Shown here piece by piece: positions 21,701 to 29,756 of a stretch of 64,000 nucleotides of DNA. This DNA comes from Effrenium voratum (taxonomy: Eukaryota; Sar; Dinophyceae; Suessiales; Symbiodiniaceae). The stretch is taken from NCBI GenBank assembly GCA_963377175.1, contig CAUJNA010001610.1:1-64000 (forward strand), written 5' to 3'. Within the stretch, counting starts at the first letter, position 1; the number at the start of each line of letters is the position of its first letter. The notes beneath the pieces were generated by a model. That model was not told the DNA's origin and made no database searches. It was given only the letters and a program-made list of their open reading frames with translations. A program made the translations under genes and the position numbers.

Positions 21701-24700
21701 ATCACGCTCAACGTGAACACTTTCCCCCAGTTTCGATCTCTGTATCTTGCGATTCTCCGGTCGTGCCTCTCAAACTCTGCAGTCGTCTGGAACTCCTCGG
21801 AGCTCCTCCACCTTCTCGATGACGATGCCCTAGATGACTCGTCGCTGATGAATTCTTTGTACACCTCCCCAACCGGGGTGTTCTGGTGGAATGCTGCTTT
21901 GAACGACCGTTCATCGTTGTCCTCGGCCACGCCTAGTGCGAGATCCCAGATGTTCGCGATTGATCTCAACATATCCGCCCCTTCCATGCAGTACTTGGTT
22001 ACGTTGAGCAACTCGGGGTTCTTCGCCAGCATCGTTGCCTCACCGCAAAGTTGGTTCAGCGCCGACACGATCTTCTTTCCCTTGCTGCAGAATTCCCTCC
22101 ATCCAAGCATACATTCGTCGGCAGAAAGCTGTCCGAAAACTTTGCTGATGAACTCTAAGGCAACCCTCATAGACTGCCCTTCACCTTTCATCATCCCGCG
22201 GCCCTTGGCAGAGTAGTACGCAGAGTATGCATAAATAGCGGGGACGCCGATGTCCTCGATCCACTTCACGCACATACCCAGGTCGCTGCTCATCTCCATC
22301 CTCTTGGGCATCCTCTTGCCTTCCTCGATGGCGTTCTTCACCAAATTTCCCAAGAAGATTGCTGCTTGCCTAGATTTCCCAACAGGCACGCAGAAGAACT
22401 CATTCGTATTGACGACATTCGGATTGGCAGTCATCTTGATGATATTCTCCAGAACCAGGAAAACCCAAAATAAGCAGCTGCAAATGAAGCCACGGAATTG
22501 TCCCAATATGATCCCAGCTTCAGATTGAGGTGACGAACTCGTCCAGCTCCTTCTTGAAGCTTGGGGTTCGGGACTGACCCAGCTCCCCGTATGCACCAGA
22601 GGTTCGGGACTGGCCCAGCACCTCGGTTGTGCAGTTGGGGTGGTGCAGATTTCGCTCGCAGTAGCTTGGTGCTTCCGCGATCTCCTTCGCGTAATGCAAG
22701 CAAGAGCGAGTTTCAACGGTGCCGGTTTGAGGCACCTTGCTCGAGCACGAAAACGGCGAAGGATCACACCCACAATTATTGACGTGTACAACTGGGTTTC
22801 TTTGGTTTCACGACCAGCACAAGGTCCATGCTCATGGTTTCCATTGCATTTCTTAGACAACGAGCCACCAAGTTCAAAGTTCCATGAGACAACTCTCCAT
22901 GGTTTCTTGATTGGCATGGGTTTCTTTGCATATCTTTGTTTCAAGCCATAGCGACACCCATCAAACTCGTGACTAGTCCCATCATGCACGACCTCATGCA
23001 GTCTCTCATCTTTCCAATAATCACAACTTCCAGGCAACTCAAACAAAATCGCAGCTCGTTTTGTCATGGCATGCCGTTTAATTTCAACGAACCGTTCAAA
23101 TAATCTCCAAAATTCTCTTTGTTTGGCCTCGATTTTCTCTGCGGTGTCAATGCCGCGAGTCTTGTTGAGGCGTGCCCATGATGATCCCCCCGTGCAAGGC
23201 CCGGCGAAGAACAACAAATCGGAAGGTTTGGTAAGCACATGTCTGGCGATTCTCCCCCCGTACTCGCTCAGTAAGTCATCAACCAGAGTTATGGTGACAA
23301 CCTGCGGCCCGTCATGGCGGGCAAGAGCAGTGAACCAGTTACGTGGTTCGGAACATGCCATCAGCACGATGGGCCGAGCCAAGTCAACACTGTAAAGAGT
23401 GACGACTGTGCGAGTTCTCATACCAGGAAGCGAGACATGAACAGGAGCGCGAAGCACACCACCGTCGTGTTTGACCATCGCGAGTTCAATACCCGGCGCT
23501 AACTGTGGCTTGTGCTTCACCGCAATGCGATACGGAACAAAACAACGACCAGGGACAAGCTGCTCGTGATTGATATGCAGACAACGCATGAGCAATTTCA
23601 ATCGGAGCAACGTTTCCAAAGCAAGGTCGTTAACACACTTCAACTCTATGCGCTCGTTCGACAGTTCTTCAACAAATGCGGCCAGCACGGACTGCATGTC
23701 AACATCCCCGGACCCGACGTGAATTGGTCGTGGTCGTGGAGACCGTTCCCGCGCCGGTGCAGCGACCGGTACGGGATGAAACTGCCAAACTGCGCGTTCA
23801 ACCCAACCATCAATTCGCACACATTGTAGCCCCGGGTCAACTCTATCCTCAACTTTGAGCCATGACCCATTCTTCAGAAACCAAGTGGAACGAAGCCACT
23901 TGCTCCCAAACGGTGTCATAACCGCGAGTGGAGGTTTCACACGCATCAATCTGGGTCCCTTGGCAACAACAACCGGATCATGTCCTTCATGCTCATGCAA
24001 TCCCTCTTTAGATGTTAATCCAGACCACCATAGGTCCGGGGGCATGATCGGTATGTGTGTGTACGGAAATGTTGGAACTCCGTCAACTGTCCCCGAAGCG
24101 GTCTGCATGGTCCCCTTTATGGGATCACACGTGGGTGTGAGCGCCTTGAGGGTATCCGGGTCAGACAGCAAGCTCGGGTCAAGTAGACCAATCTGCAAAC
24201 ATGCATGTTTCCATTTGCGCCCATCATTGAACGCCTTGGTGTAAATATCGGCCGCCATCCTGTCGGTGACCTCATACGCCAAGTACATGTAATCACGTGT
24301 GAACATCTCATGCATCCACGAAATGCTAACACCATGGCTTCTCTCAAGGTGGCGCATCGTGGGGTTCCTCCCCGATCGCACGACACCGATCATAGCCTTA
24401 TTATCGTCATAGAACACAAAGTTCGGTGACTTCTTGAGAATCCGCTCTACCAGCTTGAGAGCGGGCATACCCATCGATCTCATGGCAACGTCGGCCGCAA
24501 CAATCTCGGCCTCGGGAGTGGAGTGACTCACACAACCCTGTCTTTTAGAGCTGCCAGACAACGGAAACCGGGTATTAGGCCCTTGTATATTCAAGTGTCC
24601 ACCGGAGGTGGAACGCAGCGAGTCAATGCATCCCGCAAAGTCAGCGTCCGCATACAAGGCCAAGTGCACATCGTCCATAGGGTCTCCAACCCAACCGACC

Positions 24701-26223
24701 ATGCGCCAATGTTTGGTATGATGCACATAGCACATCAAGTGATGCAAACCCCGATCATCGGAGTCAGTCCACCTATGCACGTTCCGTGCTAGGCGATTCA
24801 CTTGCCGCAACAAATCGAAGCGAGCAATCCGCGCACCGTACAGCAACTTCATCAGTACGCTAGCGGCATGCGGAGCAAGGTGTCCACGCACGGGCTCCTT
24901 CATGGCCAACTCAGGAGTCCCTCCCCGTTGGTCCGGCACTGTGGCAGAACCGTCGGTGGGCACAAGATTGTTACACCAATTGCACACGACTGACGGCCCC
25001 TCTCTGGCAGGCTTCCGTGAGACGTGATTCTTTGTTTCTTCATGCAACTCAGGGGTGACAACCTTATTCAACTTCACGTCGCCCGCCACTTCAAGATAGC
25101 GGTCGACACAGGAACGTAGGAACTGTTCCATGTCATAGGTCACCGTTGTTACTCGGTGTCCGTTCCCGAGAGTGACGTTTCCCTTGCTTTGATTGCAACC
25201 AAGGTACATGTCAAGTCCAGTCTCGGGCTCAATCTTCAAACGTGTACGCAACATGCTCCACCCTTGGGCAAGGTTCTTCTGCGGCCCTGCCATTTTGAAG
25301 TCGTCGACATACACAACCAGAACAAGCTGGAGCTTTTCATGAATGTACACTGAAGGCCATTCTTCGCCGATGGGCTCAAAACCAACGGCACGCACCGACT
25401 CATCGCAGTGCTGCTCCCAAAATGTTCCCGCATCTGGGTGTCCGTACAGCGCCTTCCTCAACGGGACGACTGGTCTTCTGTACTTATCCCATTTGCATTC
25501 ACCTGGCACGGCCTCCGGTGGCAATTCAATCCAACACGGCGTGCCTCTCAAGGTGGCCTGTATATACGCCTGAACAGCGTCGGCCATCTGCACATCCCAG
25601 CCATCATGACAACCCAGAAAATCCGCCCAACGCGAGGCTTCAAATGAAGCAGGGGAGTTCCCCAAATCTTGAAACATCGCAGCCTCAAAGCTTTGGTTCT
25701 TCACTTGGTTCCCCAGCAACACGCCTCTACCCTTGAACTTCCTCTTAGGATCACCAACAGGCAACTGTGAGTGCTTTTCAACGCAAATGCCATGTGCGCG
25801 AGCCATGTGTATTTCTTCCCCCTTCGCTTTTGCTTCTCTGGCTACAGCGTCATATTCACGCACCGCGCCAAGATCGAAGACCCCCTGGTCGATTAATCCC
25901 GACCATTCTTTCTTCATTGATGCTAATGCATCAGGGTTGGTCAACATCTCTTTCCGGCCTACCGGCCTGGATACCAAAGCGTCGAAGAATCGTACAACTT
26001 TCACAGCTTTCTCTCTGTGCTGTATTCGCTCAGAAGTCACGCACGGCATCGATGGGTACTTCTTGGCTTCACCGTCTTCGCCTATCGCAGGCATTGCGAG
26101 TGGCACTTTTCCAGAAACTATCTCAGCAGACTCCTCCCATTCATACCAGGTGAGATCCGTCGATTCGTCGACCGATGGATCCGTCCCCGATGCTGTCTCA
26201 GCTTCGTCTTTATGACTCTCCAT
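15793..26223 (-). CDS. copia RT-RNase H fused in frame to a methyltransferase-like and a KptA-like region (3,476 aa)
   Basis: One uninterrupted frame. Residues ~100-470 are a copia RT (MADAVQAYIQATLRG, RKALYGHPDAG, catalytic VYVDDF near 304). Residues ~520-690 are RNase H (LALYADADFAG, STPEAEIVAAD, FYDDNKAMIG). Residues ~950-1170 are methyltransferase-like (LFFAGPCTGGSSWAR, LFELPGSCDYW), probably degenerate. A Ser/Pro-rich join at ~1180-1260 leads to MTANPNVVNTNEFF. The remaining ~2,200 residues hold a Cys cluster (CELCAKEMQ...CVNCC, ~2237), a Lys/Glu-rich segment, the Tpt1/KptA-like domain (~2763-3013), a second Cys cluster (~3125-3145), an acidic stretch and a C-terminal domain of unknown type. 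It overlaps the protease-integrase frame by 106 nt, implying frameshift expression or a frame error. RT and RNase H are certain, KptA is well supported, and the rest is unknown. Confidence 0.9.
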   Translation of the reverse strand: MESHKDEAETASGTDPSVDESTDLTWYEWEESAEIVSGKVPLAMPAIGEDGEAKKYPSMPCVTSERIQHREKAVKVVRFFDALVSRPVGRKEMLTNPDALASMKKEWSGLIDQGVFDLGAVREYDAVAREAKAKGEEIHMARAHGICVEKHSQLPVGDPKRKFKGRGVLLGNQVKNQSFEAAMFQDLGNSPASFEASRWADFLGCHDGWDVQMADAVQAYIQATLRGTPCWIELPPEAVPGECKWDKYRRPVVPLRKALYGHPDAGTFWEQHCDESVRAVGFEPIGEEWPSVYIHEKLQLVLVVYVDDFKMAGPQKNLAQGWSMLRTRLKIEPETGLDMYLGCNQSKGNVTLGNGHRVTTVTYDMEQFLRSCVDRYLEVAGDVKLNKVVTPELHEETKNHVSRKPAREGPSVVCNWCNNLVPTDGSATVPDQRGGTPELAMKEPVRGHLAPHAASVLMKLLYGARIARFDLLRQVNRLARNVHRWTDSDDRGLHHLMCYVHHTKHWRMVGWVGDPMDDVHLALYADADFAGCIDSLRSTSGGHLNIQGPNTRFPLSGSSKRQGCVSHSTPEAEIVAADVAMRSMGMPALKLVERILKKSPNFVFYDDNKAMIGVVRSGRNPTMRHLERSHGVSISWMHEMFTRDYMYLAYEVTDRMAADIYTKAFNDGRKWKHACLQIGLLDPSLLSDPDTLKALTPTCDPIKGTMQTASGTVDGVPTFPYTHIPIMPPDLWWSGLTSKEGLHEHEGHDPVVVAKGPRLMRVKPPLAVMTPFGSKWLRSTWFLKNGSWLKVEDRVDPGLQCVRIDGWVERAVWQFHPVPVAAPARERSPRPRPIHVGSGDVDMQSVLAAFVEELSNERIELKCVNDLALETLLRLKLLMRCLHINHEQLVPGRCFVPYRIAVKHKPQLAPGIELAMVKHDGGVLRAPVHVSLPGMRTRTVVTLYSVDLARPIVLMACSEPRNWFTALARHDGPQVVTITLVDDLLSEYGGRIARHVLTKPSDLLFFAGPCTGGSSWARLNKTRGIDTAEKIEAKQREFWRLFERFVEIKRHAMTKRAAILFELPGSCDYWKDERLHEVVHDGTSHEFDGCRYGLKQRYAKKPMPIKKPWRVVSWNFELGGSLSKKCNGNHEHGPCAGRETKETQLYTSIIVGVILRRFRARARCLKPAPLKLALACITRRRSRKHQATASEICTTPTAQPRCWASPEPLVHTGSWVSPEPQASRRSWTSSSPQSEAGIILGQFRGFICSCLFWVFLVLENIIKMTANPNVVNTNEFFCVPVGKSRQAAIFLGNLVKNAIEEGKRMPKRMEMSSDLGMCVKWIEDIGVPAIYAYSAYYSAKGRGMMKGEGQSMRVALEFISKVFGQLSADECMLGWREFCSKGKKIVSALNQLCGEATMLAKNPELLNVTKYCMEGADMLRSIANIWDLALGVAEDNDERSFKAAFHQNTPVGEVYKEFISDESSRASSSRRWRSSEEFQTTAEFERHDRRIARYRDRNWGKVFTLSVIKAPKIDSYGRGSKDDYQKNWDLGLVYQNELQASMKNLAYALRRDENASQNNLLRWMICGSTPSDISDACIGAVNSLMCVSFIMRRLQPLLGEKDSKDQSYTAYFRPDKRELNDLYREIEYARDFLWCIDMIYESKLPAMNINSISLAPHAADRAAENQDRRKWVSWMKEIEKKAEKDVMIEFFQNKYCTIHEIERELEKYPEDFVVGEEPTWWVMGSSKTEPPRKTERQQKSASSSGQRSQTAGGSVPQPGAPSGGSQASDAVKIDNEIIDSIFRMNSGGDDDRWVIINPTAGHDTYTSFEGGTTLGGATVNVKFNIDNNTGYPIIQTVFGPCLAEGKNATYWECMLRCLTSSLLHFEEKTSAEKIILSYVGKGNAAWLQLYAFLCAQTGCLITGRLPGAKAINALIQAEKNPDNAPGQLNRIINRQKRSPIGEATIRDMMIHKKSFLVLDWPLRAVNSKGSTKTFQMMVNEQGWTNIEERSYYGSSEQVSSPNDTLNIISRLQKLDKLIAERRRRDMDDSPMSVHIWMSLYDWVCMRGCGWQVTANPIIDSLQKAISDLVNTCKGLVVVCVNRDVAFHGGRGDLGTIANKVSEICKAAGALVTENDRLWRVVHALTGKNYKIPGSSNLQHFLLKRLLIEKSIDAVAPSNAFVCELEGTCINEPDLRFNIPKNMEESKVKFEYKPTFTAQSKRKQEQQDEGHGEQDAFGKADVGDQRLRWYTVTELSKFICELCAKEMQMSKSKVLGPNSKYNPSSCVNCCANWNADTNGIAMSIEGKKMYTRLFAECVVAIPDLQNLMVDVNNIQAMITIIRELVYSRLKKELSHVGFVSMTVDQAAQFYNNGHGKQLCASRDVIVCKNSEGVEERMSIFLIGKDLGNVAYSSWIKSVLDQGTMYELLGQTTNEESLGDVVEMVLGFFEVMSYFQHELPLWKDAWKIKREFEQSIVRHLAGNVTHTTGQNRKRNRPSAQLGVPTKEVLDIMNKVKPRHPRSLITEPSAQGSKRKATEGEDEGLGQAPDPSRSSQTNTEKEDKKQRVIDGRRAALGFLESMEKCMGDMGICKKCANLAHDGDCKDIEEAAGNEKAMKVLRELLSSDPVSSDEDMGDTEEPSSSTSKERKKGGQAGKETIEMYSYTINLVEMADTAEGGELQCGGVDLTYNPCGDSRTFKKTLEMGCDTIPCYIPKYGDVSDVHLPWAYASIVDPKYFPKGAILEQVDVMQLGKSVNFCIAPFDGAPLCRIGDDRSVFTTRDQANQLSHDLCRVLRHKIGNCRGSAFRCDEGGWVDIDAVIDDRNNDIFPPYTTRAKRYMGIMEVIKWQESGSRKSRFQVLAARFPSIMNPNDTRAAREEMTEAGVDRDDIDRMFNRCDGWYRPWCIRVTTGHSDFGFMSSSALANRYSARMGDSLGGAFHVTYVENLPSIVRCGLVPGGIDGGNRLALHFGAFAPWDEMNVATKTTLRNVRRGDPIAIIYIPSATLARYGAGVAANGTFMVFDVIPFYEVKSIWIGKSNGGKRLEYADIKRAYSKCVENEICPGFVNSSQESAVMFLQNVAKISERMPETETGADNLHYIVDMVNRACELYRINKMEEFNAQVNEVRDEISKVVILNDETWEGLRCRICPSCATAIPTCFCLCLECEAQLISIGRYYIHIKSDDEEDNQNPNVSGDARRAQEEANHDAAAQEDEDEAEEVPGDDDDMDTQGYTSGYASEEEDSGWHYRDTDLASRDIISSQRMAICLDEPREAQYMAGFIALQLSKMWGMFEGGEERTMNAKLEGREGCPYHNDFKRYPNITEHDQEGILLPSTTTKISQSENVRTRAFRSVEERDEYIRMMVCKCEGLYTFYKLWIAARILDVTKEEMKLLVKDRVHPVGDIIFRCFALAFNCKYISFVRDGLNLGKHGYTVNVSAIISAIDPNKCDTPLLDWCLRKGHWLPEDYNKKCVRAREAQKNLDEEFRRRTHRLSIGDRYA
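17185..17935 (-). other. Tpt1/KptA RNA 2'-phosphotransferase-like domain
   Basis: In order: LSHDLCRVLRHKIGN (the family Arg-His pair), DEGGWVDIDAVI (winged-helix signature), RFQVLA, CIRVTTGHSD (second Arg, matching IRxxQGHS), AFHVTYVENLPSIVRCGLVP (matching the family HGT...I...GL), LALHFGAF, RNVRRGDPIAIIYI (fourth Arg) and MVFDVIPFYEVKSIWIG. Known Tpt1/KptA enzymes remove an internal 2'-phosphate from spliced tRNA using NAD+, with an Arg-His-Arg-Arg catalytic set; all four positions are filled here. It is longer than the ~200-residue enzymes because of an insertion between the two lobes. Its role in a retrotransposon is unknown. NAD+-dependent RNA end processing or ADP-ribosylation are inferences. 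Confidence 0.75.
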
Positions 26224-29200
26224 GACTGATGCAACCGCCTTCGTCCAGTTTGGAGTCGACTTGATCGCTCCTCAGACTTGAACTTCCAGGCATAAATTAC
26301 CACCAGACACTCAAATTCTTTCTCAAGCTGAACGTTTCGTCTCATGACGTCTTGGGACTGTTTGGAATCCATGAGAACAACCACCCCGTCGACAGGATTA
26401 ACAACAATCCTGACCCATTCAAGCTCAGCCAAGTGCTTCCCATCCATTGGGTTCTTGATCTTTGATATGTTCTTCCGCAATCCCCAATTGTACTGCCATT
26501 CTATTCCACCCCAGCGGTTCCGAAGCATCGCTCGAATTCTCTTACCACCGGGCATCTGTAATGTCCGTGCCTCTGCCGGCGCGGAAATCTCAGACTCCTT
26601 ACTCTTGGGATCTTCCTCTTTCCTTTTGCCACCGCCCTTCACCTCGGCCTTCTCTTCCTTGGTGTAGTATTTACTCATCATCTTCCATTCTTCAGGAGTG
26701 AACTCTGGAGGTCTCGATGTCTTCATTAGCCTGAATCCGTCCTTCCCGACAGGATACGGTCTCCCGGCCTTGTCGATCTTAACCTCCTTGCCATCGTCGT
26801 TGACGTACGTGATACCATCCCCAGGTAGCCCAACTGACACGTGTGGAAGGTCGGACTTCGCAACCTTTTCATCGCCCTTAGGGTGTCCATCTCCTTTCCC
26901 TTTTGAGGAGCTCGGTCTAGCATCTTCTTCTCCTGCATGATCCCCCCGATCTCCGGCGATTACCTCCGGGCCATCGTCGAGCAGTAGACCAGCGATCTGA
27001 TCGACTTCATCGTCAAGCAGTCGCTTCTCGTCACTCTGCAACAATTCAGGCTCGTAGTCCTCATCCTCGATCAGGCGGTCACGTGCATCCAGACCGATTG
27101 CATCGATAGACATCTCTATTCCTTCCAAAGTCTCGTTGGCAACCTTGTACTTCTGTTGTATTGGGAATGTCAGAGGAGATTTCAGGATCATCCTCTCCGT
27201 CTGATGTGGCATTCTCAACCGAGGCGGAACCTTTGCCTTCTTGATGTTCAGCTCTGCACCCGCAAATGCAGTAAGTGCCCAAGCACGATACTTGTTTGCC
27301 CAATGCATACCGGTGCTCAACACATATCCAGCAAATATACCAGTTTCCCCTCTCGGCTCGAACTTCTCCCTCTTTCCCCCTCGTGCTTCGCTCGGCTTGA
27401 AGTCCACTAGCGCACCAAAAGGTATCTTCTCGCCCTTGAACTCCTCGCCATGCAGCCTCATCCATGCACTCGATCCGTTCACCTCTTCGATGTTCATGAG
27501 ATGGCACAGAGTGGTGATGGCCTGCACCCAATAACACGTGGGTAGACCGGCATGTACTAGACAAGCCGAAGTCTGGTCAATGATGAATTGATTTGTTCTT
27601 TCAGCAAGGGAATTGTTCTGCGGCCGTCCAGGCAGCGATAGGTCGTGGTTCAGCTTCAGCTCCACGCACGCATTGATCAGTTCCGGGCCGTCATCTGAAT
27701 ATACCTGCTTGATTTTCCTCCTCCCGCAGAAGTGCTTGATAGCCCTGACGACTGAGTCAGTGTCTCTTCTCGCGGTGGGATAAGCCATGATAATTCCGGT
27801 ATATATGTCCCGGATGATGAGCGCATACCTGCCTTCCACTTCATGATCTCCTGATGCCGTCACAAAGTCGAACGTCACCAGGTCACCGAACGTCTTCACT
27901 TCTCTTTTGAATGCTCCCGTTCGTGATCTGAAGTGTCTCATCTTTGCCTTGACGCATGATTCGCAGAAGGGATTTCGGTATCTGTGTGTAAGCAAATGAG
28001 CTATGGAGTTGGCGTCCTTCTTGAGGACTCCCACTTTCCTCTTTATTGATGATCCTTCGTACACGTCTACTTCGATTCCGGCATCTGGATCATCTTCATC
28101 AACCTCTTCCTCGTGAGCTTCGGCATCACCATGTCGATGCGGGACTGACCCAACATCTACAGGTATTTCCTCAGCCACGGGAGGCGGACGTACCGGACCG
28201 GCTCCTCCGGGTGGCCCGAAGTCGAATGCCCCGTCGTGGTGTTCGCCCTCGGCCTCTGCGGACTCACCGACAGCGGCGGGTGTGACGTCGTTCTCATCGT
28301 CACCTCCCTGATCTGCCTCGTCGTTCGTTACCATCGCCAATACTTCCGAAAAGTGCTCCTTGAGGTCGTCTATCGTAGGGCGATGCCTGTTACTCCGAAG
28401 TTTACCATCACTCACTAGGTACGGGATGTCGTCCTTGACCTGCAAGTGCACGAATCCCTGCTTTGGCGTAACCATGAAAGGTAGTTTACCAGGCATCCAG
28501 TGAAATGCATAACCCATCTTCATGCATCTCCTCCCCACTGACAATACCGTGGGTGTCTCATCCAATACATGCGGCTCGACAGTCTCGTCCAACTCGTCCA
28601 CGACTATCTTGGCCACATCAGATGTGGAAGTGGAACCATTCGCGGTCTGGAACACGATCTCGTCGTCATCTTTCACGATGTCGACACCCAGGCTCTTCGC
28701 CTTGGCTCTTCCGATGAGATCATGACCACATCCGGTGTCCATCAACCATTTCACCCGTTTGCTGATGCACGTTGACATGGCGAAAACGTTCTTCGGCATA
28801 CCATGCTGTTTCTTCCAGTCGACAGCCGATTCCTTGATCTCGTCCTTGTTCCGATCATACTCGAACATTATGCTGCTCTCCTTGGTCACCGGGAAGTAGT
28901 GCTTCTTATATATATCATCCACCACTTCTCTCAGTATCTTCGCACGTATCAATGATCGTTGGACTTGATAGGCTGATAATTCACGATGATCACTGCTTTT
29001 GAACTTCTTCTCGTCGACGTACACGTACTGATAAGGCTCATTCTCATTGTCCTCATAACCGTACCATTCCCCTTTTCGTTCCCATTGCCTTCTCTCGTCT
29101 TCGAGGTAGGTGATCTCCCCATTCTCGTCGACGTCGAGCACTTCCTTGAACCACACCATTTTCTCGGGGATCTCGGACTCGCCAGACCATCTCGATGATT

Positions 29201-29615
29201 CGCTCATCGCGTCGTCATCGTGCTCGTGGTAGACAGTCTCGGCTTCGTCCGGTTCGACCTGATCAACGTCCTTCTTGAAGCTTACCTTCCCTGCAGGAGC
29301 CGATTGCTTCAGGACTATCGCGGGCATTGCGATGGCCCTCCTCGCAATGGCAGGCGCTGCGGCTTTGGCGGCAGCCTTCGACTTGGCTTGCGCCTTGTCA
29401 TTTGACGTTGCTGGAGCTGAATTGTTCTTGATGAGCTCATGCCTATACTTGCAAGCGCTTCCCTTATCGCACTTCCCCTTCTGAAACGCGAAGCATGCTC
29501 CATCATCTCTCTTTGGTGACGATGATCTGGACTTGGATTTGCCCTTTCCTTTCCCCTTGGACATACTCTCCAACTTGTGCTCCGTCTTCTTGCTGTGGGA
29601 AAAAGTGCTTCGCAC
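26118..29615 (-). CDS. copia protease-integrase polyprotein segment
   Basis: About 1,165 codons. Residues ~40-60 are a CCCH-like finger (CFAFQKGKCDKGSACKYRH), flanked by Lys-rich and Ala-rich linkers. The aspartic protease site is WLMDTGCGHDLI near residue 287. The integrase has an HH-CC-type end (HRYRNPFCESC, ~550) and a core with Asp in VTFDFV (~580), Asp in VYSDDGPEL (~640) and Glu in NNSLAERTNQ (~675), the D-D-35-E pattern. The C-terminal part is acidic and hydrophilic. Another finger part (NPCWYHFKSAKGC) lies just upstream in a different frame at about 29620-29650, so gag to pol needs two frame changes. The protein cuts the polyprotein and inserts the cDNA. Confidence 0.9.
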   Translation of the reverse strand: MRSTFSHSKKTEHKLESMSKGKGKGKSKSRSSSPKRDDGACFAFQKGKCDKGSACKYRHELIKNNSAPATSNDKAQAKSKAAAKAAAPAIARRAIAMPAIVLKQSAPAGKVSFKKDVDQVEPDEAETVYHEHDDDAMSESSRWSGESEIPEKMVWFKEVLDVDENGEITYLEDERRQWERKGEWYGYEDNENEPYQYVYVDEKKFKSSDHRELSAYQVQRSLIRAKILREVVDDIYKKHYFPVTKESSIMFEYDRNKDEIKESAVDWKKQHGMPKNVFAMSTCISKRVKWLMDTGCGHDLIGRAKAKSLGVDIVKDDDEIVFQTANGSTSTSDVAKIVVDELDETVEPHVLDETPTVLSVGRRCMKMGYAFHWMPGKLPFMVTPKQGFVHLQVKDDIPYLVSDGKLRSNRHRPTIDDLKEHFSEVLAMVTNDEADQGGDDENDVTPAAVGESAEAEGEHHDGAFDFGPPGGAGPVRPPPVAEEIPVDVGSVPHRHGDAEAHEEEVDEDDPDAGIEVDVYEGSSIKRKVGVLKKDANSIAHLLTHRYRNPFCESCVKAKMRHFRSRTGAFKREVKTFGDLVTFDFVTASGDHEVEGRYALIIRDIYTGIIMAYPTARRDTDSVVRAIKHFCGRRKIKQVYSDDGPELINACVELKLNHDLSLPGRPQNNSLAERTNQFIIDQTSACLVHAGLPTCYWVQAITTLCHLMNIEEVNGSSAWMRLHGEEFKGEKIPFGALVDFKPSEARGGKREKFEPRGETGIFAGYVLSTGMHWANKYRAWALTAFAGAELNIKKAKVPPRLRMPHQTERMILKSPLTFPIQQKYKVANETLEGIEMSIDAIGLDARDRLIEDEDYEPELLQSDEKRLLDDEVDQIAGLLLDDGPEVIAGDRGDHAGEEDARPSSSKGKGDGHPKGDEKVAKSDLPHVSVGLPGDGITYVNDDGKEVKIDKAGRPYPVGKDGFRLMKTSRPPEFTPEEWKMMSKYYTKEEKAEVKGGGKRKEEDPKSKESEISAPAEARTLQMPGGKRIRAMLRNRWGGIEWQYNWGLRKNISKIKNPMDGKHLAELEWVRIVVNPVDGVVVLMDSKQSQDVMRRNVQLEKEFECLVVIYAWKFKSEERSSRLQTGRRRLHQSWRVIKTKLRQHRGRIHRSTNRRISPGMNGRSLLR

Positions 29616-29756
29616 CCCTTCGCCGATTTGAAGTGGTACCAGCAGGGGTTATCCTTGCTTCCGCCCGGACTCTTGCCTCTGTCGCTGGCACCGTCGGACT
29701 TGCCGTTCTTGCCAGCGTGGCCCTTTGCCTTGGCTTTTGGGAGCACAGGAGCGGCA

